Shown: one piece after another, positions 15,732 through 22,847 of the stretch
Numbering within the stretch: position 1 is the stretch's first letter
Layout: each line of letters opens with the position of its first letter
Assembly: GCA_964459985.1 (NCBI GenBank)
Contig: CAYWOS010000035.1
Location: forward strand, 1 to 27,883
Length of the DNA: 27,883 nucleotides
DNA from: CAYWOS01 sp964459985
GTDB lineage: Bacteria > Bacillota > Clostridia > Christensenellales > Aristaeellaceae
Direction: 5' to 3'
Program-made: the position numbers and the translations under genes
Notes under the pieces: model-generated
What the model saw: only the letters and a program-made list of their open reading frames with translations
Told to the model about the DNA's origin: nothing
Database searches by the model: none

Positions 15732-16697
15732 TTATTCTTCGGTATATTTGGCGGCGATGTCCCCGGGAATCACGATATCGAGCACGGCGCAGGCCGCTTT
15801 GTTTATATACAGTTCGCTGTCCGAAATCGTGAGGAAGGGAATGTCGGCGGCGTTTTCGCCCTTGAGCACGCGCGCGGCGATCTCGCCCGTCCTGCGGCCC
15901 AATTCAATGTAATCGAGGCCCACGGCGGCGACGCAGCCGAGCTTGACCTGCTCGATCTCGCTGCCGAACACGGGAATGCCCGCGACATCCGCGGCGTCGA
16001 GCACGACGTCCAGATACGAAACCACGGTGTTGTCGGTCAGCATGTTGAGGCAATCGACCTGCGGAATGAGCGCCGGGAGCGCCAAGGCAATATCGCTGCC
16101 GGTGGCAATGCCCTTGTCGACGACGGTGAAACCGTAATCGGCGGCGATCTTTTGATACTCGGCAAGCTGCGCCAAGCTGTTCGCCTCGCCGATGGTGTAC
16201 AGAATGCCGATGGTCTTCGCCTGCGGCAGCAGCGCGCGGATGGCGGCGAGCTGATCGGCGTAATTGAGCAGATCGCTCGTGCCCGTCACATTGCCCGCCG
16301 GCGTGCCGTCCTCATTCGCAAGCCCCGCCTGAATCGGCGCGGACACGGCGGAATAGACGACGGGAATCTGATCGTCGGCGGCGTTATACGCGCAGACCGC
16401 CATCGGCGTGGCAATGGCGCAGATCAGATCACAGTCGGCGGACACGAAGTTCGCGGCGATCGAGGCGGCGAGGCTCATATCGGCCTGCGCGTTCTGGGTC
16501 AGTACGGTCAGGTTCTCGCCCTCGACAAAGCCGTTTTCCTTCAGCCCGAGCAGGAAACCCTCGCGGCAGTTGTCCAGCGAGCCGTGCGTCGCGAACTGCG
16601 CGACGGCGACGGTGTATTGTTCGTTCTCGGTAAGCGCGGGCAGCAGGCAGCAGACGGTCAGGATCAGCGACAGCGCGGCGGCGATCAGCTTTTTCAT
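15732..16697 (-). CDS. trpX: ABC transporter substrate-binding protein (tryptophan, TrpX-like)
   Basis: This 321-residue exported binding protein belongs to the ABC_sub_bind family (two-lobed periplasmic-binding fold). Residues 1-22 form a signal sequence with a Cys-Cys pair (LTVCC) that may be a poor lipobox. The mature part shows the usual pattern: VAVAQFATHGSLDNCREGF, a stretch on a new-NAQAD segment, then AIATPMAVCAYNA and VYSAVSAP in the ligand-binding lobe. ATG 16697 has GAAGGAGG upstream. It is the first gene of the operon and lies about 50 bp after the T-box terminator, so its expression depends on readthrough when tRNA-Trp is uncharged. Confidence 0.87.
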   Translation of the reverse strand: MKKLIAAALSLILTVCCLLPALTENEQYTVAVAQFATHGSLDNCREGFLLGLKENGFVEGENLTVLTQNAQADMSLAASIAANFVSADCDLICAIATPMAVCAYNAADDQIPVVYSAVSAPIQAGLANEDGTPAGNVTGTSDLLNYADQLAAIRALLPQAKTIGILYTIGEANSLAQLAEYQKIAADYGFTVVDKGIATGSDIALALPALIPQVDCLNMLTDNTVVSYLDVVLDAADVAGIPVFGSEIEQVKLGCVAAVGLDYIELGRRTGEIAARVLKGENAADIPFLTISDSELYINKAACAVLDIVIPGDIAAKYTEE

Positions 16698-16748
16698 GGG
16701 GATACCTCCTTCAAATATGGTAAGAATGTCTGATGGAAGTCAGTGGCG

Positions 16749-17000
16749 AAAGAAAACCGCCCCAAGCGTCTGCTTGAGGCGGATGAACCGCGGTACCACT
16801 CAAATTGGTCTTTCGACCCACTTTCTCCGTATGCCATCACATACGTCGCCATGATAACGGGCGCGAATCCCGTCGCGCCCTACTCACCGTTCAGGCGCGC
16901 CCTTGGAAGTCCATTCGGCGGTCGTCCCCGCGCCGTGATCCCACCATCCACGGCTCTCTTGACCGGTCCCGGCTCCGCGTACTACTCTTCCGCATCGGTT
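16749..17000 (-). promoter_or_regulatory. T-box leader (tRNA-Trp sensing) of the trpXYZ operon
   Basis: Read on the minus strand, the leader has all landmarks in order: AGTAGTA of the specifier loop's 5' side, the AGAGAG bulge of Stem I (16954-16959), the specifier GAA-TGG-A with TGG at 16911-16913, GGTGAGTAGG before Stem III, and the T-box core AGTGGTACCGCGG (16788-16800). It ends in a terminator: stem 16757-16767 with 16772-16782, then TTTTCTTT (16749-16756). The UGG specifier pairs with the CCA anticodon of tRNA-Trp. Uncharged tRNA-Trp should favour the antiterminator and switch on uptake. Confidence 0.93.
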
Positions 17001-17006
17001 TCTTTT

Positions 17007-17035
17007 ATCATAATCATCCCCGCGCGTTTTGTCAA
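17007..17035 (-). promoter_or_regulatory. Sigma-A promoter of the T-box / trpXYZ operon
   Basis: On the minus strand, perfect TTGACA (17030-17035), a 17-bp spacer, then TATGAT (17007-17012). Transcription would begin near 17000, just before Stem I. Confidence 0.9.
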
Positions 17036-17110
17036 CACCCAAATTTGTTTTTTGATTGTTTCGCCGGCTCCCCGGACGGCGGTGCGGTGTAACAACTCGG
17101 CAAATATGCC

Positions 17111-17139
17111 TTGTCAAACAGGCGGTTTCCTGCTATACT
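17111..17139 (+). promoter_or_regulatory. Sigma-A promoter of the beta-propeller gene
   Basis: TTGTCA (17111-17116), a 17-bp spacer, TATACT (17134-17139). It is divergent from the T-box promoter about 75 bp away; between them I see no gene. Confidence 0.85.
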
Positions 17140-17149
17140 ACGATCGTAG
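17138..17149. promoter_or_regulatory. Perfect 12-bp palindrome at the start site, possible operator
   Basis: CTACGATCGTAG reads the same on both strands and spans the end of the -10 box and the expected transcription start of the beta-propeller gene, a usual place for a repressor site. No regulator gene lies beside it. Confidence 0.4.
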
Positions 17150-17186
17150 CGTCGAAGGATGCCTTGTTTTAAGGAGGAAATATCTC

Positions 17187-20111
17187 TTGAGTGATGATAT
17201 GAATCGCGGCCCGTACAACGAATCCGTCCGCTCTGCGCAGCAGGCGATCAAGCGGCCGCAAAGCCCCGATCAACCCGCCGCGCCGTATATCCCGGCCGAT
17301 ATGAACGATATCCCCGATCAGCCCGTGGTGCGCCACCGCCGGAGCGACCGTCACAGGGACGGCGCGGACGCCGCGCAGCGCCCAGTGCTGCCCGATATTC
17401 CCTCCGCCGAAACGCCGGGGCAGATCCCGGCGCAGCGCCCGGTCATGCCCGTCGTCCCGGCGGGCGCCGCCGTGCCGCCGCGTCCCTCCGTCCGCGTTTC
17501 GCCGGGCGAGCCGGACGCGCAGCAGTGGACGCGTCAGGTGCCGCCGCGCGCGAGCGATTTTTCGGACAGCGCGCCCGTTCGCCCGTCGCCGCGCGCGGGC
17601 GAAGCCGCCCGTCCGTCGCGCACCAACGTGCGCCCCGCGCCCATGACGGACACCTTTTCGCGCCGTCCCGTCACGCTGGACGACGAGGACTACGCCGATG
17701 AAAAGAAGAGCGTCCTTCCCAAGATTATTCTGGCGCTGATCGCGCTGGCGGTCGTCGTCGTCGTCGCCATGGCGCTGCTGCCCGACGGAAGCCTCGGCCC
17801 GCTCAACGGCGTGCAGGACAGGGTGAAATCAACGGCAAGCGGCGTGATCGACGGCGTGAAGGGACTTCTCGGTCTGTCAAAGGAAGACGACGCGCGCGTG
17901 CTGGAGTTCAAAACCAGCGCCAATACCGGCACGACCGGCACGGGCATTCTGTTCCACATGACCACCACGCAGGCCGTGGGCGCCGTGCGCCTGCAAAATG
18001 AAGCGGGCGTCGAGATTCCCTCCGCCCCCGCGGTCGTCAACGGCGAGGATGAACAAAACCGCATCTGGAGCCTGACGGCAAACTTTACGCAGCCCTATAC
18101 GGGGTTGGTGTACGCCGCCTATCGAACGGGCAACACATGGCACGCTTCCGATCTGTTCGTGAGCATGAACGTCGTTTCTCCCACGCCGACGCCGTCGCCC
18201 ACCCAGACGCCGGTNNNNNNNNNNNNNNNNNNNNNNNNNNNNNNNNNNNNNNNNNNNNNNNNNNNNNNNNNNNNNNNNNNNNNNNNNNNNNNNNNNNNNN
18301 NNNNNNNNNNNNNNCAGACGCCGGTCGCCACGCGCGTGCCGACCACCATCCCGGTTGTCGCGCCCACGGGCACCGTCGCGCCCACTGTCGCTCCGACGCT
18401 CGCGCCGACTGTCGCTCCGACGCTCGCGCCCACCGTCGCGCCCACCGTCGTCCCGACCGAAGCGCCGACCGCGACGCCGACACCCGAACCCACCGCGACG
18501 CCGACACCCGAACCCACGCCCACGCCCGTGCCCACCGCCTCGCCCGTGCCGCGCCTGATCGCGGAGGCGGCCGAAAGCGCGAGCACAAGCGTCGTCAAAA
18601 TCGCCGAAACGGTGTTCTCGGGCGGCAAATCCATCGCTAATTATCAGCGCGAGAACGCTTATGTCGCGCCCAATCCCGACAACTACGCCCATTACGAAGC
18701 GGGCGTGCTCACCTTCCGCGGCGACAACTTCCGCCGCAACGCCGCCTTCGGCACGGCGGACATCACGCAAGGCTCGATGAGCGTCCTGTGGAAAACCGAG
18801 CTGGGCTCGATGCGTACCAAGGATTCGGGCACGCTGTACGGCGTCGGTCTGGGCAGCCAGCCCGCCATCATCAAGTGGCCGAGCCTCGTGCGCGGATGGA
18901 TGAACATTTATGAGGACAAAAAGGCTGTCAAGGCGCTGCGCGAAGTCATTTTCACGGCGCAGGACGGCAAGGTGTACTTCCTTGATCTGGGCGACGGGCA
19001 GGCGACGCGCGACCCGATTTCGATCGGCTATCCGCTCAACGGCAGCGTGACGGTCGATATGCTCGGCCGGCCGATGATCGCCTTCGGGCAGTCGATCTCC
19101 ATGCTGCCCAACAAAACGGGCGCGATCGGCTATTATGTCTACAACCTGCTCGACGGCAAGGAGCTCATGTTCCTCAACGGCCGCCAGACCTCCTCGCAAA
19201 AGCAGTACACCACCAACGGCGCGTTTGACGGCACGGGGCTGTTCATCGGCGACAGCGTCAAGACGGCGCTTCTCGTGGCGGGCGAGAACGGCCTGCTCTA
19301 TACCATCGATCTCAACCCCACCTTCACATACCCCGACGACGAGAACCCCGATAATCAGGTCAGCCTGTCGATCAAGAAGGATATCCGCTACCTCCGCAGC
19401 AAGATGACCGCCGAGAAGGACGCCAACGTCAGCATCGAAAGCAGCATCGCCATGTACGATAAATACGTATACATGGCGGACCGCTACGGCTTCCTGCGCT
19501 GCGTCGATACCGATACGCTCAAGACCGTGTGGGCGTTTGACAACGGCGACAACACCGACGCCGCCATCGCGCTCGACTTTGACGATGATACGTCGGTCAG
19601 CCTGTACACGGGCAACACCGCTTACGCGCGGCTGGGCAGCAAAAAGGACGTCTCCATCCGCCGCCTCAACGCGCTCACGGGCGCGCAGATCTGGGAATAC
19701 AACATCAAGTGCGAATACGACAAGGGCGAGGATTCCGGCTGCAAGGCCAGCCCGGTGATCGGCGAAAAGGGCATTGACGATCTGGTGATCTTCACCGTCA
19801 ACATGACGGAAGCCGGCAGCTCGGTCATCGCGTTCAATAAATCGACCGGCAGCCCCGAATGGCGCTTCAACATGGCGGCCAACGCTGTGTCCTCCCCCGT
19901 CGCCGTGTACAACGACGCGGGCGACGCCTGGATCATTCAGGCCGATCAAGACGGCACGCTGCACATGCTGAACGGCAGGACGGGACGTGAGATCTCCTCG
20001 CTCGATCTGGGCGGCGAGATTCAGGCTTCCCCCGCCGTCTACAAGGACACGCTCGTCATCGGCACCTGCGCCAAGGACAACGCCTTCATGTACGGCATCG
20101 AGCTCAAGTAA
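17187..20111 (+). CDS. Membrane-anchored PQQ-like beta-propeller protein with Thr-Pro linker (contains assembly gap)
   Basis: A large protein, 974 residues as assembled, in five parts. (1) A disordered Pro/Arg-rich cytoplasmic region, about 1-170. (2) One membrane helix near 176-197. (3) An extracellular domain of about 100 residues, perhaps Ig-like (VRLQNEAGVEIPSAPAVV). (4) A Thr-Pro/Ala-Pro-rich linker with PTPEP and TVAP units, interrupted by 100 Ns. (5) A C-terminal PQQ-like (BamB-like) propeller from about 490, with repeated blades such as GKVYFLDLGDG and DGTLHMLNGRTGREISSLDL. TTG 17187 is chosen because AAGGAGG (17171-17177) lies nine bases upstream; ATG 17199 is too far. The role is unknown; a surface-exposed scaffold or sensor is plausible. 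Because the gap length is unknown, the true length is uncertain. Confidence 0.82.
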   Translation: MSDDMNRGPYNESVRSAQQAIKRPQSPDQPAAPYIPADMNDIPDQPVVRHRRSDRHRDGADAAQRPVLPDIPSAETPGQIPAQRPVMPVVPAGAAVPPRPSVRVSPGEPDAQQWTRQVPPRASDFSDSAPVRPSPRAGEAARPSRTNVRPAPMTDTFSRRPVTLDDEDYADEKKSVLPKIILALIALAVVVVVAMALLPDGSLGPLNGVQDRVKSTASGVIDGVKGLLGLSKEDDARVLEFKTSANTGTTGTGILFHMTTTQAVGAVRLQNEAGVEIPSAPAVVNGEDEQNRIWSLTANFTQPYTGLVYAAYRTGNTWHASDLFVSMNVVSPTPTPSPTQTPXXXXXXXXXXXXXXXXXXXXXXXXXXXXXXXXXXQTPVATRVPTTIPVVAPTGTVAPTVAPTLAPTVAPTLAPTVAPTVVPTEAPTATPTPEPTATPTPEPTPTPVPTASPVPRLIAEAAESASTSVVKIAETVFSGGKSIANYQRENAYVAPNPDNYAHYEAGVLTFRGDNFRRNAAFGTADITQGSMSVLWKTELGSMRTKDSGTLYGVGLGSQPAIIKWPSLVRGWMNIYEDKKAVKALREVIFTAQDGKVYFLDLGDGQATRDPISIGYPLNGSVTVDMLGRPMIAFGQSISMLPNKTGAIGYYVYNLLDGKELMFLNGRQTSSQKQYTTNGAFDGTGLFIGDSVKTALLVAGENGLLYTIDLNPTFTYPDDENPDNQVSLSIKKDIRYLRSKMTAEKDANVSIESSIAMYDKYVYMADRYGFLRCVDTDTLKTVWAFDNGDNTDAAIALDFDDDTSVSLYTGNTAYARLGSKKDVSIRRLNALTGAQIWEYNIKCEYDKGEDSGCKASPVIGEKGIDDLVIFTVNMTEAGSSVIAFNKSTGSPEWRFNMAANAVSSPVAVYNDAGDAWIIQADQDGTLHMLNGRTGREISSLDLGGEIQASPAVYKDTLVIGTCAKDNAFMYGIELK
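18215..18314. other. Assembly gap of 100 Ns inside the Thr-Pro linker
   Basis: Exactly 100 Ns, a standard placeholder. Both flanks carry the same CAGACGCCGGT (ending at 18214, starting at 18315), so the gap is a collapsed tandem repeat of the linker. The reading frame matches on both sides only by chance or because the gap is nominal. Confidence 0.98.
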
Positions 20112-20145
20112 ACCAAGCGATCCCGGGCAGCGAACGACGAAAATC

Positions 20146-20320
20146 CCCGGACGACCGGCGACGGATATCCCGGACGACCGGCGACGGGAATCCCCGGACG
20201 ACCGGCGACGGGAATCCCCGGACGACCGGCTGCGAGAATGCCCGACATCCCGCAAACAAGGCTTCACGGACAGCAAAGCATTGAATCCACGGACGCATGA
20301 CAATCACGAATTCACGGACA
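20146..20320. repeat. Degenerate repeat of about 24 bp, eight units
   Basis: The intergenic stretch after the beta-propeller stop holds a repeat with consensus GAATCCMCGGAC. The GGAC element falls at 20149, 20172, 20196, 20220, 20243 (CGAC), 20268, 20291 and 20316, at 23-25 bp intervals. The first four units are near-identical (CCCGGACGACCGGCGACGG); the last four keep only the core. Each strong unit has CCGG-ACGA-CCGG, which can form a small hairpin. No gene is evident. Confidence 0.8.
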
Positions 20321-20364
20321 AAGAACAACGCCGGAGCGGACGTTCATCGCGTCGCTCCGGCGTT
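20320..20364 (-). terminator. Duplicated terminator (outer copy)
   Basis: The same 12-bp stem and T-rich tail as the inner terminator, 104 bp further downstream on the minus strand, produced by the tandem duplication. Two terminators in series would lessen readthrough into the antisense of the beta-propeller gene. Confidence 0.75.
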
Positions 20365-20423
20365 GTCGTTTGCGCTGTCCGCGCCGGCGTCAGTAGATGC
20401 CGGTCAGGGAGCCGATCAGATAC

Positions 20424-20468
20424 AAAGAACAACGCCGGAGCGGACGTTCATCGCGTCGCTCCGGCGTT
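20424..20468 (-). terminator. Terminator of the sulfo-TK operon (inner copy)
   Basis: On the minus strand, AACGCCGGAGCG (20457-20468) pairs with CGCTCCGGCGTT (20431-20442) around a 14-nt loop, followed by the T-rich GTTCTTTG. It lies 25 bp after the SLC13 stop. Confidence 0.8.
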
Positions 20469-20493
20469 GTCGTTTGCGCTGTCCGCGCCGGCG

Positions 20494-21960
20494 TCAGTAG
20501 ATGCCGGTCAGGGAGCCGATCAGATACAGCGCGGCGGTCATCAGGAAGCAGTAGGAAATCGTCATCACCGTGCCCGCCTTCGCCATATCGGAAATCTTGA
20601 AATACCCGGCGGAGTACGGGATCACGCTGGTGGGCGTCGAGGTGACCAGAATGAAGGCGAGCGACAGCGTGAGGCTCGCGGGGATCAGGATGGAAAGCAC
20701 GGGCAAGTTGAACTGCTGCGTCATGGCGATCAGGATGGGAATGATCACGGTCGCCGTGACGGTGTTGCTGGACAAGCCCACCTTGAGGAACGAAATAACC
20801 AGAATGATGAAGAAGATGCGCGCGATGGTGCCGAACGACGCCAGATTGCCCAGCAGCAGCCGGCTCAGCCATTCCGCCGCGCCCGAGTTGTACACGCTCA
20901 TGCCGATGGCGATGCCGGTGGCGATGAGCAGCACGCTCGACCACGAGATATCCTCCTGCACATCCTTCCACTTGATTTCGCACACGCCGGGGAGGAAGAA
21001 CAGGCACGCGCCGAGAATGGCGGGCAGCGAGGTAGGGATTTTGACGCCGATGGCGTCGCCCAGCCACGAGGACGATACCCACAGGATCACCGTGATCACG
21101 AAGATCACAAGCGTCGCTTTCTCGGTGCGGCCCATGCTCGGCATTGCCTTGAACTCGGCGCGGAGCGTCTCCTTGGTCTTGGAGAGATACTTGATCTCGG
21201 GCTTGAAGAACAGCATCAGCACCGCCCACGACGGGACGATCAGCAGCAGCGCGCAGGGCACGCCGTACACCATCCAGTCAAGGAAGGTGATTTCAATGCC
21301 GCACATGTCGCGGATGAAGTTGATGGCGAGCGGATTCGGCCCGGCGCCGGCGGGCGTGCCGATGCCGCCGACCAGCGGACCCCACGCGCAGGCGATCATC
21401 AGCGCCTTGCCAAAGCGGCTTTTCATGGGCTCGAGCCCCTCATCCCGGAGCATGGCAGCGGCGAGCGGAACCAGCATGGCGGCGACCGCCATATCGGTCA
21501 CCCACATGGAAAGCAGCGTGCCGACGGTCAGGAATCCGAGCAGCACGAGCGAAGTCTTGTTGCCCGTCAGACTGAGCACGAACATCGAAAGCCGCTTGCC
21601 CAGCCCCGAGCGCGAAATGCACGCCGAGAGCGTCAGCACGCCGATAAAGAACACGATGGTGTCCGAGCCGAAGCCGAGCCTGACCGTGTTGGCAAAGCTG
21701 TCCACACCCAGCAGCGCGATGAGCAGAACGCCCACGAAGCCCGTGATGTGGAAGGGAATCGGCTCGGTGATCCACAGGATCAAACAGAACATCAGCACGC
21801 CCAGCGCCGTGCGCCCGGCGTCCGAAATGGTCACGCCCTGAACCGTTTGCAGGCTCTCGGGGAGCGGCGCGAACTTGAACAAAAGCAGCGCGGCGACGCC
21901 GCAAAGCAGACAAATAACCTTTTTCAGGGTGCTTTTTTCCTTCGTATCCGCCATGCTCAT
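20494..21960 (-). CDS. SLC13/DASS family anion transporter, probable sulfoacetate exporter
   Basis: This 488-residue polytopic protein of the divalent anion:Na+ symporter family (CitT/INDY-like) has about eleven membrane segments. The second substrate/Na+ motif is intact (SSNTVTATVIIP, Ser398-Asn-Thr400). At the first, where the family has Ser-Asn-Thr, this protein reads Thr155-Asp-Met157 in SMWVTDMAVAAML. It is the last gene of the operon; its start overlaps the CoA-ligase alpha stop by ATGA, although ATG 21954 has better ribosome-site spacing. Context suggests export of sulfoacetate, or less likely import of a sulfonate or carboxylate. Family membership is seen in the sequence; the substrate is inferred from the operon. 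Confidence 0.85.
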   Translation of the reverse strand: MSMADTKEKSTLKKVICLLCGVAALLLFKFAPLPESLQTVQGVTISDAGRTALGVLMFCLILWITEPIPFHITGFVGVLLIALLGVDSFANTVRLGFGSDTIVFFIGVLTLSACISRSGLGKRLSMFVLSLTGNKTSLVLLGFLTVGTLLSMWVTDMAVAAMLVPLAAAMLRDEGLEPMKSRFGKALMIACAWGPLVGGIGTPAGAGPNPLAINFIRDMCGIEITFLDWMVYGVPCALLLIVPSWAVLMLFFKPEIKYLSKTKETLRAEFKAMPSMGRTEKATLVIFVITVILWVSSSWLGDAIGVKIPTSLPAILGACLFFLPGVCEIKWKDVQEDISWSSVLLIATGIAIGMSVYNSGAAEWLSRLLLGNLASFGTIARIFFIILVISFLKVGLSSNTVTATVIIPILIAMTQQFNLPVLSILIPASLTLSLAFILVTSTPTSVIPYSAGYFKISDMAKAGTVMTISYCFLMTAALYLIGSLTGIY

Positions 21961-22847
21961 TTCACCCCGTCCAGCGCGTCGTGCAGCAAGCGCCCCACGT
22001 CGCGCGGGCGCATGGCGACATGCGCGCCGACCGCCTCGAGCGCCTTCGTTTTATCGTCCACCGAGCCGCGCCCGCCCGTGATGATGGCGCCCGCGTGGCC
22101 CATTTTCGCGCCCTTGGGCGCCATGCGTCCCGACAGGAAGGCGACGAGCGGCTTGGTAAAGGTCTTGTCGGCGATCGCCTGCGCAACCTCCTCCTCCATC
22201 GTGCCGCCAAGCTCGCCGATCACCACGACGGCGTCGGTATCGGGATCGTTTTCAAAGGCGGGCAGCAGTTCGGCAAACCGCGTGCCGGGAATGGGATCGC
22301 CGCCAACGCCGATCAGCGAGGACACGCCGAAACCCGCCGCGACGACCATCGCCGTCACCTCGTTGGTGAGCGAGCCGCTCCGCGTCATCACGCCGACGCG
22401 CCCGGGCTTGTACACGCGCTCGATCCAATACGGAAGGCAGCCCATCATGGCCTTGCCCGGGCTGATGATGCCGCTCGTGTTGCCGCCGATCACGGTGGCG
22501 TGCTCGGCGAGCGCCGTCTTGCGGATGCGCGCCATTTCGTGAAGCGGGATGCCGTCGGCAATGGTGACGACCAGCTTGATGCCCGAATCGAGCGCCTCGA
22601 GCACGGCGTCCGCCGCGAAGCGCGGGGGCACGAAAATCATGCTGCTGTCCGCCGGGTGCTCGCATACGGCGTTGCGGACGCTGTGATACACGGGCACGCC
22701 GCAGCATACCTGCCCTTCCTTGCCGGGCGTTACGCCGGCGACGACGTTGGCGCCCATGGCGATCATCTGCTCGGTCCAGTACGCGCCCTCGTTGCCCGTA
22801 ATGCCCTGCACGACGATGCGGTTGCGCCGATCGATCAATATGCTCAT
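21957..22847 (-). CDS. ADP-forming acyl-CoA ligase alpha subunit (SucD-like; probable sulfoacetate-CoA ligase, SqwK/SqwL)
   Basis: This 296-residue protein has the CoA-binding and ligase domains of succinyl-CoA synthetase alpha. The CoA loop is GITGNEG (15-21), followed by GVTPGKEGQ; the phosphohistidine is His251 in GHAGAI. Together with the beta subunit it would convert an acyl-CoA plus ADP and phosphate into acid and ATP. Its place right after an acylating aldehyde dehydrogenase in an operon with transketolase argues for sulfoacetyl-CoA rather than succinyl-CoA of the TCA cycle. It matches one of the SqwKL subunits of the sulfoacetate-forming sulfo-TK pathway; I cannot say which letter. 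Its start overlaps the beta subunit stop by ATGA. Confidence 0.85.
   Translation of the reverse strand: MSILIDRRNRIVVQGITGNEGAYWTEQMIAMGANVVAGVTPGKEGQVCCGVPVYHSVRNAVCEHPADSSMIFVPPRFAADAVLEALDSGIKLVVTIADGIPLHEMARIRKTALAEHATVIGGNTSGIISPGKAMMGCLPYWIERVYKPGRVGVMTRSGSLTNEVTAMVVAAGFGVSSLIGVGGDPIPGTRFAELLPAFENDPDTDAVVVIGELGGTMEEEVAQAIADKTFTKPLVAFLSGRMAPKGAKMGHAGAIITGGRGSVDDKTKALEAVGAHVAMRPRDVGRLLHDALDGVK

Larger units (their letters stand above)
20318..20528. repeat. Exact 104-bp tandem duplication over the SLC13 gene end and terminator
   Basis: Positions 20318-20424 are identical to 20422-20528, an offset of 104 bp. The unit holds the last ten or so codons and stop of the SLC13 gene and its terminator hairpin. 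The outer copy thus leaves a fragment of the transporter's C-terminus (LIGSLTGIY) at about 20390-20420, outside the gene. Confidence 0.95.

Noticed and set aside
17150..17200. ATG 17199 as start of the beta-propeller gene
   Set aside because: It lies 21 bp from AAGGAGG, while TTG 17187 is nine bp away in the same frame.
20146..20320. Possible CRISPR array
   Set aside because: The period of about 24 bp leaves no room for spacers, units are degenerate and no cas gene is present.
19987..22542. Very long plus-strand open frame across the repeats and the SLC13 gene
   Set aside because: It is antisense to the transporter and CoA ligase genes, has a simple-sequence repeat part and no ribosome site.
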